From a bacterium (GTDB lineage Bacteria > Desulfobacterota > Binatia > HRBIN30 > CADEER01): a stretch of 64,000 bases of DNA. The notes under the pieces were generated by a model. The model searched no databases, was not told the origin of the DNA, and saw only the letters and a program-made list of their open reading frames with translations. The stretch is from positions 207,001-271,000 of the forward strand of contig JAHBUY010000001.1 of the NCBI GenBank assembly GCA_019637795.1. The letters run 5' to 3'. Within the stretch, counting starts at the first letter, position 1, and each line of letters begins with the position of its first letter. The position numbers and the translations under genes are program-made. Below, one piece after another: positions 29,270-37,451 of the stretch.

Positions 29270-29660
29270 CCGGGATGCGCCGTGGCTTGGCCTCTTCCGA
29301 CCGGGGCAGATGGACCGCCAGGACGCCGTCGATCAGCTTCGCGGACACCCGCGCCGGATCGAAGCGGTGGCGCGGCGACAGCGCGAAGCGGCGCAGGAAG
29401 GAGCCGACCCGGTACTCGCTGTAGATCGGCGTCAGCCCCTCGTACGGCGCCGGGCTCACCTCGCCCTGCACGGTCAGGACGTTGTCGTGCAGCTCGACCG
29501 ACACCGCGTCCGGCTCGACGCCGGGCATGTCGGCATACAGCCACAACCCGTCCTCGCCCTCGGCGATGTCGACGTCCGGCACGTAGTAGCGGCCGGGGCG
29601 GGTCTGTTCGCCGCCCTGCACTTCCTGCTTCTCCCTGGGAGTGAGCTGTTCGCTTGCCAT
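29256..29660 (-). CDS. Small heat-shock protein Hsp20, copy 2
   Basis: 134 residues from ATG 29660, preceded by GGAGGAGG. Alpha-crystallin domain (about 28-125): YYVPDVDIAEGEDGLWLYAD, DMPGVEPDAVSVELHDNVLTV, FRRFALSPRHRFDPARVSAKL and GVLAVHLPR. It lies 11 bases downstream of the other Hsp20 gene in the same direction, so the two form an operon. N-terminus is charged and lacks hydrophobic Phe-rich segments. The two copies are clearly diverged. Confidence 0.93.
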   Translation of the reverse strand: MASEQLTPREKQEVQGGEQTRPGRYYVPDVDIAEGEDGLWLYADMPGVEPDAVSVELHDNVLTVQGEVSPAPYEGLTPIYSEYRVGSFLRRFALSPRHRFDPARVSAKLIDGVLAVHLPRSEEAKPRRIPVSAG

Positions 29661-29671
29661 GACCTCCTCCA

Positions 29672-30091
29672 CTACGCGGCGCGTACCGAGATCTGCCGCG
29701 GCTTGGCGGCCGCATGCTTGCCAAGGCGAACGGTCAGGACGCCGTTCCGGCACTCCGCCGCGACCTGCTCGGGATCGATCTCCGGCGGCAACTGGAGCGT
29801 CCGCGAGAAGCGTCCGAACTGGCGCTCGCGCCGGTGCAGGCTGCCGGAGGACGCGGGCATCGAACGCTCTCCGCTGATGGTGAGCTGGCCCGCCTCGACC
29901 TGCACCGACAGCTTGTCCGCCGGAATGCCCGGAACCTCGGCGCGTACCACCATGCCATTCGCGTCGGTGAACACGTTGACCAGCGGGTAGACGCTGGCGC
30001 CGCTCAGGCCGGAGTCGACCAGCGGTTTGCCGAAGAAGCGGTCGAGCTCCGCCTGTAGCTGCGACAGCGAGTCGAATGGGAAACGCGGCAT
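29672..30091 (-). CDS. Small heat-shock protein Hsp20, copy 1
   Basis: 139 residues from ATG 30091 with AAGGAGG upstream. N-terminal MPRFPFDSLSQLQAELDRFF, then the crystallin domain: PLVNVFTDANGMVVRAEVPG, ADKLSVQVEAGQLTISGER, FGRFSRTLQLPPEIDPEQV and NGVLTVRLGK. ATP-independent holdase that keeps denatured proteins soluble. A TTGACA-16-TAGCTT sequence lies upstream; no CIRCE repeat was seen. Confidence 0.95.
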   Translation of the reverse strand: MPRFPFDSLSQLQAELDRFFGKPLVDSGLSGASVYPLVNVFTDANGMVVRAEVPGIPADKLSVQVEAGQLTISGERSMPASSGSLHRRERQFGRFSRTLQLPPEIDPEQVAAECRNGVLTVRLGKHAAAKPRQISVRAA

Positions 30092-30125
30092 CGCAACCTC
30101 CTTGTTGGGCTGTGAGAGCGCCCGC

Positions 30126-30153
30126 AAGCTAATCCGGGTCGCGGTGCTGTCAA
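30126..30153 (-). promoter_or_regulatory. Putative sigma-70 promoter of the Hsp20 operon
   Basis: On the minus strand TTGACA (30153-30148), 16 bases, TAGCTT (30131-30126). The -35 is perfect, the -10 weak. The first Hsp20 start codon is 35 bases downstream. It does not resemble a sigma-32 promoter. Confidence 0.45.
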
Positions 30154-30259
30154 CGTGCGGCGCGAGACTTTTCCGGCGCCGCCGCGTAGGGTGGAGCGAG
30201 TCCGTTCGGCCGGCGCCGGTCCCTGCGATCCGCGGTCGCCGGCAGCTCACGCAGACAGG

Positions 30260-31396
30260 ATGGGAATCATGCGACGGTCACGGATCATCGCCGGCGCCGG
30301 ACTGGCGGCGCTCGGCTTTCTCTGCGGTCTGGGCTGGAATGCCCTCAGCCCCGCGGTCGGCGTCGCCACCCGCAGCGGCCGCCTGGCGAGCGCGCCCGGC
30401 AGTCTCACCGAGGCCGAGCGGGCCACCGTCGACCTCTTCCAGCGCGCCGCGCCGTCGGTGGTGTTCATCACCTCGCTGGAGCTGCGCCGCAACGTCTTCC
30501 GCTTCGACGTGACGCAGATTCCGCGCGGCACCGGCTCCGGCTTCATCTGGGACACCCGCGGCAACATCGTCACCAACTTCCACGTCATCCAGGGCGCCGA
30601 CGCGGCGCGGGTGACGCTCGCCGACCAGACCTCCTGGGAGGCCAAGCTGGTCGGCGCCGCGCCGGAGAAGGACCTGGCCGTGCTCCACATCGACGCCCCC
30701 GCCGCGCAACTGCAGGCCCTGCCCCTGGGAGCCGCGAGCGAGCTGCTGGTCGGCCAGCAGGTGTTGGCGATCGGCAATCCCTTCGGGCTCGACCACACGT
30801 TGACCACCGGTGTGATCAGCGCCCTGGGACGCGAGATCGGCTCGCTGGCGGACGTCCCGATCCGCGACGTCATCCAGACCGACGCGGCGATCAACCCCGG
30901 AAACTCCGGCGGGCCGCTGCTCGACAGCAGCGGCCGACTGATCGGCGTCAACACCGCCATCTACAGCCCCTCCGGCGCCTACGCCGGGGTCGGCTTCGCG
31001 ATCCCGGTCGACACCGTCCAGTGGGTGGTGCCGGATCTCATCCAGCACGGGCGGGTGATGCGGCCGACGCTCGGCGTGCAACTGGCGAGCGCCCAGGTGG
31101 CGCGGCAGCTCGGCATCCGCGGGGCGCTGATCCTCGACGTCAGCGGCCGGGCGGCGCGCGCCGGTCTCCAGCCCACCCGGCGCGACGAGCGCGGGCGGCT
31201 GATCCTCGGCGACGTCATCACCGCGATCGACGGCCAGGAGGTCAAGTCGTCCGGCGACGTGCTGCTCCTCCTCGAGCAGCACGACGTCGGCGACAGCGTG
31301 CGGATCACCGTCGCGCGCGGCGGCAGGACACGCGACGTCGCGGTCGTCCTGCAGGCGCCCAGCGCGGGACGCGAACGCGGCGAGCGCGCGGAGTAG
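30260..31396 (+). CDS. HtrA/DegP-like serine protease with one PDZ domain
   Basis: 378 residues from ATG 30260 (a second ATG at 30269 is possible). N-terminal membrane anchor or signal (about 5-28). Trypsin-like triad: His in TNFHVIQGAD (about 108), Asp in EKDLAVLHID (about 138), Ser in INPGNSGGPLLD (about 216). The C-terminal PDZ (about 270-365) carries a Arg-rich insert after GLQPTRRDERG. A periplasmic quality-control protease, sitting next to the Hsp20 pair and divergent from it, so the region reads as a stress cluster. Confidence 0.93.
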   Translation: MGIMRRSRIIAGAGLAALGFLCGLGWNALSPAVGVATRSGRLASAPGSLTEAERATVDLFQRAAPSVVFITSLELRRNVFRFDVTQIPRGTGSGFIWDTRGNIVTNFHVIQGADAARVTLADQTSWEAKLVGAAPEKDLAVLHIDAPAAQLQALPLGAASELLVGQQVLAIGNPFGLDHTLTTGVISALGREIGSLADVPIRDVIQTDAAINPGNSGGPLLDSSGRLIGVNTAIYSPSGAYAGVGFAIPVDTVQWVVPDLIQHGRVMRPTLGVQLASAQVARQLGIRGALILDVSGRAARAGLQPTRRDERGRLILGDVITAIDGQEVKSSGDVLLLLEQHDVGDSVRITVARGGRTRDVAVVLQAPSAGRERGERAE

Positions 31397-31429
31397 AAGG
31401 GCGCCCCGACGACGAGGGGACGGCGGTGC

Positions 31430-32197
31430 TCAGCGAGCCCCGGCCAGGACGACGTTGCGGTAGGTGAAGCGCACGCGATCCGCCTCGCGACGGGTGGCCA
31501 GCCCCATGGCATCGCCGGGGATCGATTCGCGGAACATCTGCCGAATGGTGGCCTCGCTGCCATCGACCGGGAACGAGCGCTGGAGGAGGTCCTCGACGTC
31601 GACCTCCATGCTCCAGAACGCCTCCCGCGGCGGCGGGAAGCCGGCGGCGTGAAACAGCCCGCGCAGCTCGTCGAGCGTGAGCGCGCGCGCATGCGACGGA
31701 TCGCGCAGCGTCTCCATGCGGTGGAACGCCGCGGCCTTGGCGGGATCCGGCGACGCCGTGAGGTCGGCCACCACCACCCGACCGCCGGGCCGGCAGACGC
31801 GCCGCATCTCCGCCAGCGCCGCCGCCGGATCCTGGAAGTGATGAAAGGCGAAGCGCGAGACGACGATCGAGAAGGACGCCTCGGCGTAGGGCAGCGGCAG
31901 CGCGTCCCCCTGCTCGAAGGTGACGTTGCCCAGTCCCTGCTCGGCGGCGAGTCCCCGCGCGTGCGCCAGCATCGCCGGCGTGAGGTCGATGCCGGTGACC
32001 TGCCGCGCGGTGCGCGCGAAGGCGCAGGCGACCAGGCCCGGACCGCAGGCGACGTCGAGGACGGTGTCGTCAGCGGTGGTTCCCGCCGTGTCGACGATCA
32101 ACTGGATCGCCGCCGCGTCGCGGATCGGCGCCGCCGTGGCGAACGGGACCGCCTGGCGGGTGAACTGGTCGACGATGGTGTCGCGGTGCGAGGACAT
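31430..32197 (-). CDS. SAM-dependent methyltransferase, UbiE-like class I
   Basis: 255 residues from ATG 32197. Motif I VLDVACGPGLVACAFA (about 46-61), acidic GIDLTPAMLAHARG, motif II GDALPLPYAEASFSIVVSRFAFHHF and motif III RVCRPGGRVVVADL. The substrate is unknown; the set of motifs fits small-molecule or quinone-type methyltransferases. It ends 33 bases from the convergent protease gene and lies 31 bases downstream of the TPR protein, so it may be the last gene of the ExbBD operon. Confidence 0.88.
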   Translation of the reverse strand: MSSHRDTIVDQFTRQAVPFATAAPIRDAAAIQLIVDTAGTTADDTVLDVACGPGLVACAFARTARQVTGIDLTPAMLAHARGLAAEQGLGNVTFEQGDALPLPYAEASFSIVVSRFAFHHFQDPAAALAEMRRVCRPGGRVVVADLTASPDPAKAAAFHRMETLRDPSHARALTLDELRGLFHAAGFPPPREAFWSMEVDVEDLLQRSFPVDGSEATIRQMFRESIPGDAMGLATRREADRVRFTYRNVVLAGAR

Positions 32198-32228
32198 GCG
32201 CTGGCGGGGTCGCGCTCCGCGGCCGCGG

Positions 32229-34580
32229 CTACTTGCAGGCCTGCTCGTACAGCGCGCTGAGCTGGCCGCGCAGGTCGGCGTCGGACAGCGCCGGCAGCGA
32301 TGGGCGGAGGGCCTCGAGGCGCTTGCAGGCGCCCGTCGCGTCGCCGGCGGCGACCTGCAGCCGCGCCTGCTGGTACTCGCCCTGGAACCAGCCCTGGTCG
32401 CCGGCGCGTGACTTCTTGGTGTAGTCGGCCCAGTGGGCCTGCGCGGCGGCGAGATCGCCGCGCGCCTCGGCCACCCGCGCCAGGCCGCGGACGGCCAGCA
32501 GGGCGTTGGGATCGGCGGCGACGATGCCCGCATACGTCGCCTCGGCGGCGGCGAGGTCGCCGGTCGCTTCCTGCAACTGCGCCGTCTCCATCCGCTGCTT
32601 GGCGCCGCCGCCGCGCTCGCCGGCGAGGGCCAACAGGGCGAGGGCGGTGCGCGCCGCGGCGGCGCTGCCGGCGGCGTCGCCCTCGGCCTTGCGCCGCGCC
32701 GACGCCTTGCGGAAGCCCGCCGCCAGGCCCTCGAGCGCGTCGCCGCGCTGCTCGGCGGCGAGCGCCGGACCGTGCGCCGTCACCACCTGCTCCGCCTCGG
32801 CGAAGCGGCCGAGGGCGAGCAGCGCGCCGAGGCGCAGGCGCACCGCCTGCGGCAACAGCTCCTTCTGCTCGGGGAAGCGGGTCGCGAAATCGACCAGCAG
32901 CACCGCCACCTGCTCGTCGCCCTTGTCGCTGGTGAGGCTGAGGTACACGGCGCGCAGCAGCGTCGCCTTGGCCTGGATCTCGGGCAGGGCGATGGCGGCG
33001 CCCTTCTGCGTCTGCAGCGCCCTGGCCTGCGCATCCACGGCGTCGAGATCGGCGCCGATGGCCGCCAGCCGCGCCGTGCGCGCCGGCGGCTGCGCGTCGG
33101 TCTTCAGCAGCTCGAAACGCGACTGGAGGGTGCCGAAGCGGGCGCGCAGGACGTAGGCGGGATCGCCCTGGACCTTGCCGTATGCCTCGATGGCGGCGGC
33201 GAAGTCGCCGTTCGCCTGCAGCAGCTCGCCCGAGCGGTAGCGCGCCTCGTAGGCCAGTGGGTGGTCTGGATTCCTCTCGAGGAAGTCGCGCAGAGCCGCC
33301 TGATAGCGCGCGGCGAGCGCCGGATCGGCCTGCCGCTGCGCCATCAGGCTCTCCAGCGCCTTGAAGCGCAGGTAGCGCGCCTCGCCGGCCCACTCGCCGC
33401 CGCCGGCCGCCAACGCGGCGTCGAGCTCGCCGGCCGCGGTGAGGAACTCGTTGTTCTTGAAGGCGCCGACGCCGAGCCAGTAGTGCGCCTCGGGCTGGAA
33501 TTCCCTCGCCTCCGCCGCCTGGCTCGCCGTCACCTGCTGCAGCAACGGCGTCGCGCCGGCATAGTCGTTCTTGACGAGCATCAGGCGCGCCAGCTCCCAC
33601 TGGACGCGCGGCGAGTCGGCCTTGCCGGCCCACTGGCGCGGATCGTCGACCCGCGACACCAGCAGCGCGTCGACCTTGTCCGACCAGCCCTTGCCGGCGG
33701 CCCGCAGCGTGTCCATCAGGCTCGCCGCCTCCCGCCGATAGCGGTCGCCCTCGGCGCCCTTGGTCTTGTCGGCGGCGTCGAACAGGGTCACCAGGCGCAC
33801 GTAGCGGACCACGGTGGCGTCGGCGGCCGGCACCTGGCCGCCGCGCAGCAGCTCGTCCGAGTAGCGCAGCGCGTCCTGGGTGCGCCGGGCGCGCGAAAAG
33901 GCGTCGAGCATGGCCAGGCGGGCCTTCGCCTTGCGCTCCGGCGACGCGACGGGCGAGTCGATCACCAGTTGGAAGTCGCGCAGGGCGCCGGCGGTGTCGC
34001 CGAGCTCGAGATTGGTGAGACCGCGGCCCAGCAGACTCTCGGTCTTCAGCTCGCCCGGCTGGTCGCCGATCGCGAACTCGCCGAACCCCTTCTCGGCGGC
34101 CGCCAGCAGCTCCTTCTGGCGCCCGCCGTCGTAGAGCCGGGCGCCGTAGTAGTCGAGCCAGTTGCGATAGTAGAGCGCGGCGGCGGCGACCGCCTGCGAC
34201 TGCTTGAATTCGGGCGTCTCGTAGAGCGCCTCGAGGTCGCCGTCCTGATCCATGACCCCCTTGGCCAGCGCCTCGAGGCGGGTGGCGCGCGCGCCGTAGA
34301 TCGATTCGAGCGGCCCGTTGATCGCCTCGAAGGCGGCGCGCAGCTCGTCGCGCCGCGACGTCTCGGCGCCGGCGCGGGCGGCGCTGTCGCACTGATCGAT
34401 GAACGCCAGCACCAGCTCGCCGAGCTGGGCGACGCGCTGCTGCTCGACCGCGGCGTCGCCGCTGGCGCCGCCGATGCCGCGCGCCTGGGCGCGAATCTCC
34501 GCCGTCGACAGCGCCGCCGCCGGCCGCGTCGCCACCGCCAGCAGCGCCAGCGCCGCCACCACCCCCGCCGCGCGCCGCAT
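32229..34580 (-). CDS. Large periplasmic TPR-repeat protein of the ExbBD-vWA operon
   Basis: 783 residues. Signal peptide (MRRAAGVVAALALLAVATRPAAA). The rest is almost wholly helical TPR-like repeats with acidic and Ala-rich helices (for example YRSGELLQANGDFAAAIEAY, NLELGDTAGALRDFQLV, LQEATGDLAAAEATYAGIV). Ends with a Cys-containing SALYEQACK tail. It starts four bases after the stop of the TonB/vWA gene, so it is cotranscribed. Probably a periplasmic scaffold for the complex; similar TPR proteins accompany Tol/Pal-like and gliding systems. No enzymatic motif seen. Confidence 0.8.
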   Translation of the reverse strand: MRRAAGVVAALALLAVATRPAAALSTAEIRAQARGIGGASGDAAVEQQRVAQLGELVLAFIDQCDSAARAGAETSRRDELRAAFEAINGPLESIYGARATRLEALAKGVMDQDGDLEALYETPEFKQSQAVAAAALYYRNWLDYYGARLYDGGRQKELLAAAEKGFGEFAIGDQPGELKTESLLGRGLTNLELGDTAGALRDFQLVIDSPVASPERKAKARLAMLDAFSRARRTQDALRYSDELLRGGQVPAADATVVRYVRLVTLFDAADKTKGAEGDRYRREAASLMDTLRAAGKGWSDKVDALLVSRVDDPRQWAGKADSPRVQWELARLMLVKNDYAGATPLLQQVTASQAAEAREFQPEAHYWLGVGAFKNNEFLTAAGELDAALAAGGGEWAGEARYLRFKALESLMAQRQADPALAARYQAALRDFLERNPDHPLAYEARYRSGELLQANGDFAAAIEAYGKVQGDPAYVLRARFGTLQSRFELLKTDAQPPARTARLAAIGADLDAVDAQARALQTQKGAAIALPEIQAKATLLRAVYLSLTSDKGDEQVAVLLVDFATRFPEQKELLPQAVRLRLGALLALGRFAEAEQVVTAHGPALAAEQRGDALEGLAAGFRKASARRKAEGDAAGSAAAARTALALLALAGERGGGAKQRMETAQLQEATGDLAAAEATYAGIVAADPNALLAVRGLARVAEARGDLAAAQAHWADYTKKSRAGDQGWFQGEYQQARLQVAAGDATGACKRLEALRPSLPALSDADLRGQLSALYEQACK

Positions 34581-34584
34581 GAGT

Positions 34585-35733
34585 CTAGGAGAGCTCCTTG
34601 AGGTGCGCGGCCATCTCTTCCTTCCAGCGCGTGCCGAAGGTGAGCACGAGCACGTCGCGGATGAGCTTCTTGTCGTCGTCGAGGCGCACGAGGTCGCCGC
34701 CGCCCTCCTTGGCGAGGTCGCCGTAGATGCGCGTTACGTCGGCATAGAATTCCGGCTTGGGCGGCGCCTCGAAGGGCTTGTCGCCGTGCAGCGACTTCCA
34801 CATGGCGCGGCTGAACTCGAGGTGCAGATGGTCGGTGACGTCGATGGTGCTGAGCGTGCCGCCATCGCGGCGGAACTCGCCGATCAGCGCCTCGAGCGGC
34901 TTGACGTCCTCGGGATGCGGCGGCGAGCCGCCGATGACGATGATGATCTTCTTCGACTTCTTGCGCCAGCTCAGTTCCTTCATCGCGGCGTCGACGCCTT
35001 CGAGCACCGCCTCCTCCCAATCGCCGCCGCCGGAGGCGCTGATGGTGGAGATGAAGCTGGTGAGCTTGTCGGTCTTGAAGCTCAGGTCCGACCACTTGGT
35101 GACGTACTCGTCGCCCTGGTCGCGGTACACCACGACGCCGACGCGGCTGGTCGGCACCATGCGCTGGATGGCCTTCACCAGCGAGGCGGCGTGCTGCTTC
35201 ACCTCGTCGATGACGAACTGCATGCTCTCGGTGGTGTCGATCACCAACACCAGGTCGAGGCCGGTCTTGCGCAGCCCGCCGACGTAGTCGCCGAAACTGC
35301 CGCCGAGGCCGCCGACGCCGCCGCCGCCGAGCGACAGCGCGGCGCTGTCGAGGTCGACCTTGGGCCCGGTCCCCAGCTTGGGCCCGATGCTGGCGAGCGA
35401 CGGCACCCGCGGCGCCTGGACGTTGCGCACCACGGGGCCCTGCGGCCGCTGCGCGTCGCGCCGCGGCGCTTTCGTCACCTCCAGGAGACCGGCGTAGTCC
35501 TCGAGCGACGGCGCGCCGTCGCTCTCGATGCCGACCTCCTCGATCTTCACCGGGATGGTCTGGACGCTGCGGATGACGGTCAGCGAGATGCCGGCGAGCA
35601 CCAGGAGCAGGACGACGTGCACCACGGTGGAGACGGCGAAGAAACGCGCCCCGCCGTACTGGCTCCCCGACCAGGGATCGAACCGGGCGGGATCCTGGTT
35701 CTGGTCGGAGCCGGGCGGGCGCTCCTCGCTCAT
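34585..35733 (-). CDS. TonB-like protein carrying a von Willebrand A domain
   Basis: 382 residues. The single membrane helix (about 33-53) contains S35-T-V-V-H39, the SxxxH motif by which TonB and TolA couple to ExbB/ExbD, followed by TIPVKIEEV and a Pro-rich spacer (about 75-120). Instead of a TonB C-terminal domain, residues 155-350 are a vWA domain with LVLVIDTTESM (a DxTxS MIDAS variant), SRVGVVVYRDQGDEY and KKIIIVIGGSPPH. It lies directly downstream of exbD and upstream of the TPR gene. Likely energised by ExbBD to pull or signal to envelope partners; the partner is unknown. Confidence 0.82.
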   Translation of the reverse strand: MSEERPPGSDQNQDPARFDPWSGSQYGGARFFAVSTVVHVVLLLVLAGISLTVIRSVQTIPVKIEEVGIESDGAPSLEDYAGLLEVTKAPRRDAQRPQGPVVRNVQAPRVPSLASIGPKLGTGPKVDLDSAALSLGGGGVGGLGGSFGDYVGGLRKTGLDLVLVIDTTESMQFVIDEVKQHAASLVKAIQRMVPTSRVGVVVYRDQGDEYVTKWSDLSFKTDKLTSFISTISASGGGDWEEAVLEGVDAAMKELSWRKKSKKIIIVIGGSPPHPEDVKPLEALIGEFRRDGGTLSTIDVTDHLHLEFSRAMWKSLHGDKPFEAPPKPEFYADVTRIYGDLAKEGGGDLVRLDDDKKLIRDVLVLTFGTRWKEEMAAHLKELS

Positions 35734-35743
35734 GGCGGCGCGC

Positions 35744-36163
35744 TCACTCCGACTTGCTGCGCTGCGCGGCGATGGCGACCTGCGAGGCGCCGGCCTTCTG
35801 CGCGATCGAGAGGATCTTCACCGCCTCGCCGAACAGCACCTGGCGGTCGCCCTCGAGCACCACCGGCACGTCCGGCTTGCCGCTGATGAGGGCGCGCAGC
35901 ACGTCCTCGACCTGGTCCATCGAGGTGGGCTGGCTGTTGACGTAGATCTCCTGCGCCGAGGTGACCGTCACGGTGATCTCGCGCGGCTGCGCGGTGGTGC
36001 TGTCGACCTCCGGCAGGCTGATCTTGGCGCCGGAGTCGATCATCGCCGCGCTGCTGACCATGAAGATGATCAGCAGCACCAGGAAGATGTCGGTGAGCGG
36101 CGTGATGTTGATCTCCGACATGATCGGAGAACGGCCGCGTTTCTTGAGACTACCGAGCGCCAT
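35744..36163 (-). CDS. exbD: ExbD/TolR-family proton-channel subunit
   Basis: 139 residues. One N-terminal membrane helix with the essential Asp in INITPLTDIFLVLLIIFMV (about Asp25), then a small periplasmic domain ending QVAIAAQRSKSE. SLPEVDSTTAQPREITVTV is typical. It overlaps exbB by 14 bases and precedes the TonB/vWA gene by ten. ExbD/TolR orthology is not distinguishable from sequence; the TonB-like partner favours ExbD. Confidence 0.93.
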   Translation of the reverse strand: MALGSLKKRGRSPIMSEINITPLTDIFLVLLIIFMVSSAAMIDSGAKISLPEVDSTTAQPREITVTVTSAQEIYVNSQPTSMDQVEDVLRALISGKPDVPVVLEGDRQVLFGEAVKILSIAQKAGASQVAIAAQRSKSE

Positions 36164-36794
36164 GCGCCTGGCGGCCGAGGTGGATGGCGTCGAGCACGCG
36201 GTTCGAGGCGATGGTGAGGGCCGCTTCGACGCGCTCGATGCGGGTCTGGAAGTAGTTGTAGAAGATGACCGCGATGATGGCGACGGCGAGGCCGAGCCCG
36301 GTGGCGACCAGCGCTTCCGAGATGCCGGCCGCGACCACCGAGAAGCCGCCGCTGCCCATCACCGCCATGTTGTGGAAGGCCTTGATGATGCCGACCACGG
36401 TGCCGAACAGGCCGATGAACGGCGCGCTGGCGCCCACCGTGCCGAGCACCCAGAGCGGCCCCTTCAGCGCCTCGACCTCCTCGAACCGCTTCTCCTCGGT
36501 GAGGTCGGCCAGGTACTCCAGCGAATCGCTGGCGTGCCGCGACAACACGTCGGTGAAGATGCGCCCGGCCGGGGTCGCCACCCGGGCGCGCGCGGTCTGC
36601 AGCGCCTCGCTCACCTGTCCCTTCTCGAGGCTCGGCGTCAGGCCGCCCGAGAGCTGCAGGGTCTCCGTCACGACGTTGCGCAGGGCCCACAGGCGCTCGA
36701 AGATGATGCTCACGGTGACGATCGAGAAGACGATCAGCGGGTAGGTGGCCATCCACCCCTTCTGGATCATTTCGAGGACGCTCAAACCCTCCAC
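36150..36794 (-). CDS. exbB: ExbB/TolQ/MotA-family proton-channel subunit
   Basis: 214 residues with three membrane helices. WVLGTVGASAPFIGLFGTVVGI, then VVAAGISEALVATGLGLAVAIIAVIFYNYFQTRIER is the family signature. First gene of the operon. Forms the pentameric channel around ExbD that turns the proton gradient into motion of the TonB-like protein encoded two genes later. Confidence 0.95.
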   Translation of the reverse strand: MEGLSVLEMIQKGWMATYPLIVFSIVTVSIIFERLWALRNVVTETLQLSGGLTPSLEKGQVSEALQTARARVATPAGRIFTDVLSRHASDSLEYLADLTEEKRFEEVEALKGPLWVLGTVGASAPFIGLFGTVVGIIKAFHNMAVMGSGGFSVVAAGISEALVATGLGLAVAIIAVIFYNYFQTRIERVEAALTIASNRVLDAIHLGRQAHGAR

Positions 36795-37132
36795 GGGAGG
36801 TCTCCTTCTGTCAGGCGACTCGGGGCGGTCGCGCGCCGATGCGATGGCCCACAGCCCGAGCGCCGTCGCGAGTCCGGAATGTCGCCGTCGCGAATCTGGG
36901 ATGTACGGGGATCAAGCAAGCTTCGGTCGGATCGTCCCTCGTTACCGGCCCCCCTGTGGGCTGTCAAACCTTCCCCGCCCTGCGGCTCGCCGACGCCGGC
37001 GACCGGGCGCGGACGCGGCGCCAGCGGCTCGCCGGGACGAATTATTTCCTTGCGTTGGTCGTCAGGGAGCGCATGATGCGGCCACACCTGGTCAGGTGGG
37101 GGCCTGTCCACTCCACACACGGGAGACAGGCG
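36795..37132. promoter_or_regulatory. Divergent intergenic region between exbB and a zinc-ribbon gene
   Basis: 338 bases without a convincing gene. On the minus strand TTGACA (36967-36962), 17 bases and TAACGA (36944-36939) could start the exbB operon. On the plus strand an interrupted palindrome CACCTG-GT-CAGGTG (37085-37098) lies 35 bases before the start codon of the small protein, and an A/T-rich patch AATTATTT (37040-37047) is the only one in the region. All assignments are weak. Confidence 0.35.
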
Positions 37133-37408
37133 ATGCACGGAATCGCGAGACTCACCTTCAGCGGCGGCGAGCGACTGATGCCGGCGCGCAACGGGTACGA
37201 CCGCGAGTTGGTCTTCGACGAGGCCGAGTGCTGCGCCAAGCGCCACGGCGAGGTCCGGCTCGAGCTCAGCGCGAGCGCGGTGCTGATCCGCCCGACACCG
37301 GTACCGGTCAGCGCCTGCGCCCAGTGCGAGCGGCCGATCGACCGCATCGACTTCGCCATCGGGGCTCGCCATCTCTGCCGGCGCTGCGTGCGACTGAACG
37401 CCCGCTGA
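37133..37408 (+). CDS. Small zinc-ribbon-like protein
   Basis: 91 residues from ATG 37133, with GGGAGA upstream; the longer frame reading through from 36839 has no ribosome site. C-terminal CAQC-N15-CRRC (about residues 62-86) suggests a zinc-binding knuckle, preceded by a beta-rich domain with a further CC pair (33-34). Not recognised. It could be a small regulator or an RNA/DNA-binding accessory protein; no neighbours suggest a pathway. Confidence 0.55.
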   Translation: MHGIARLTFSGGERLMPARNGYDRELVFDEAECCAKRHGEVRLELSASAVLIRPTPVPVSACAQCERPIDRIDFAIGARHLCRRCVRLNAR

Positions 37409-37451
37409 GGTCCGCCCTTCCGCACCGACGGTCGACGGGGCAGAATGCCCC

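Noticed and set aside
35660..35700. Sequence resembling a tRNA T-arm (GGGATCGAACCGGG)
   Set aside because: No acceptor stem or anticodon arm; it lies within the coding region of the TonB/vWA protein.
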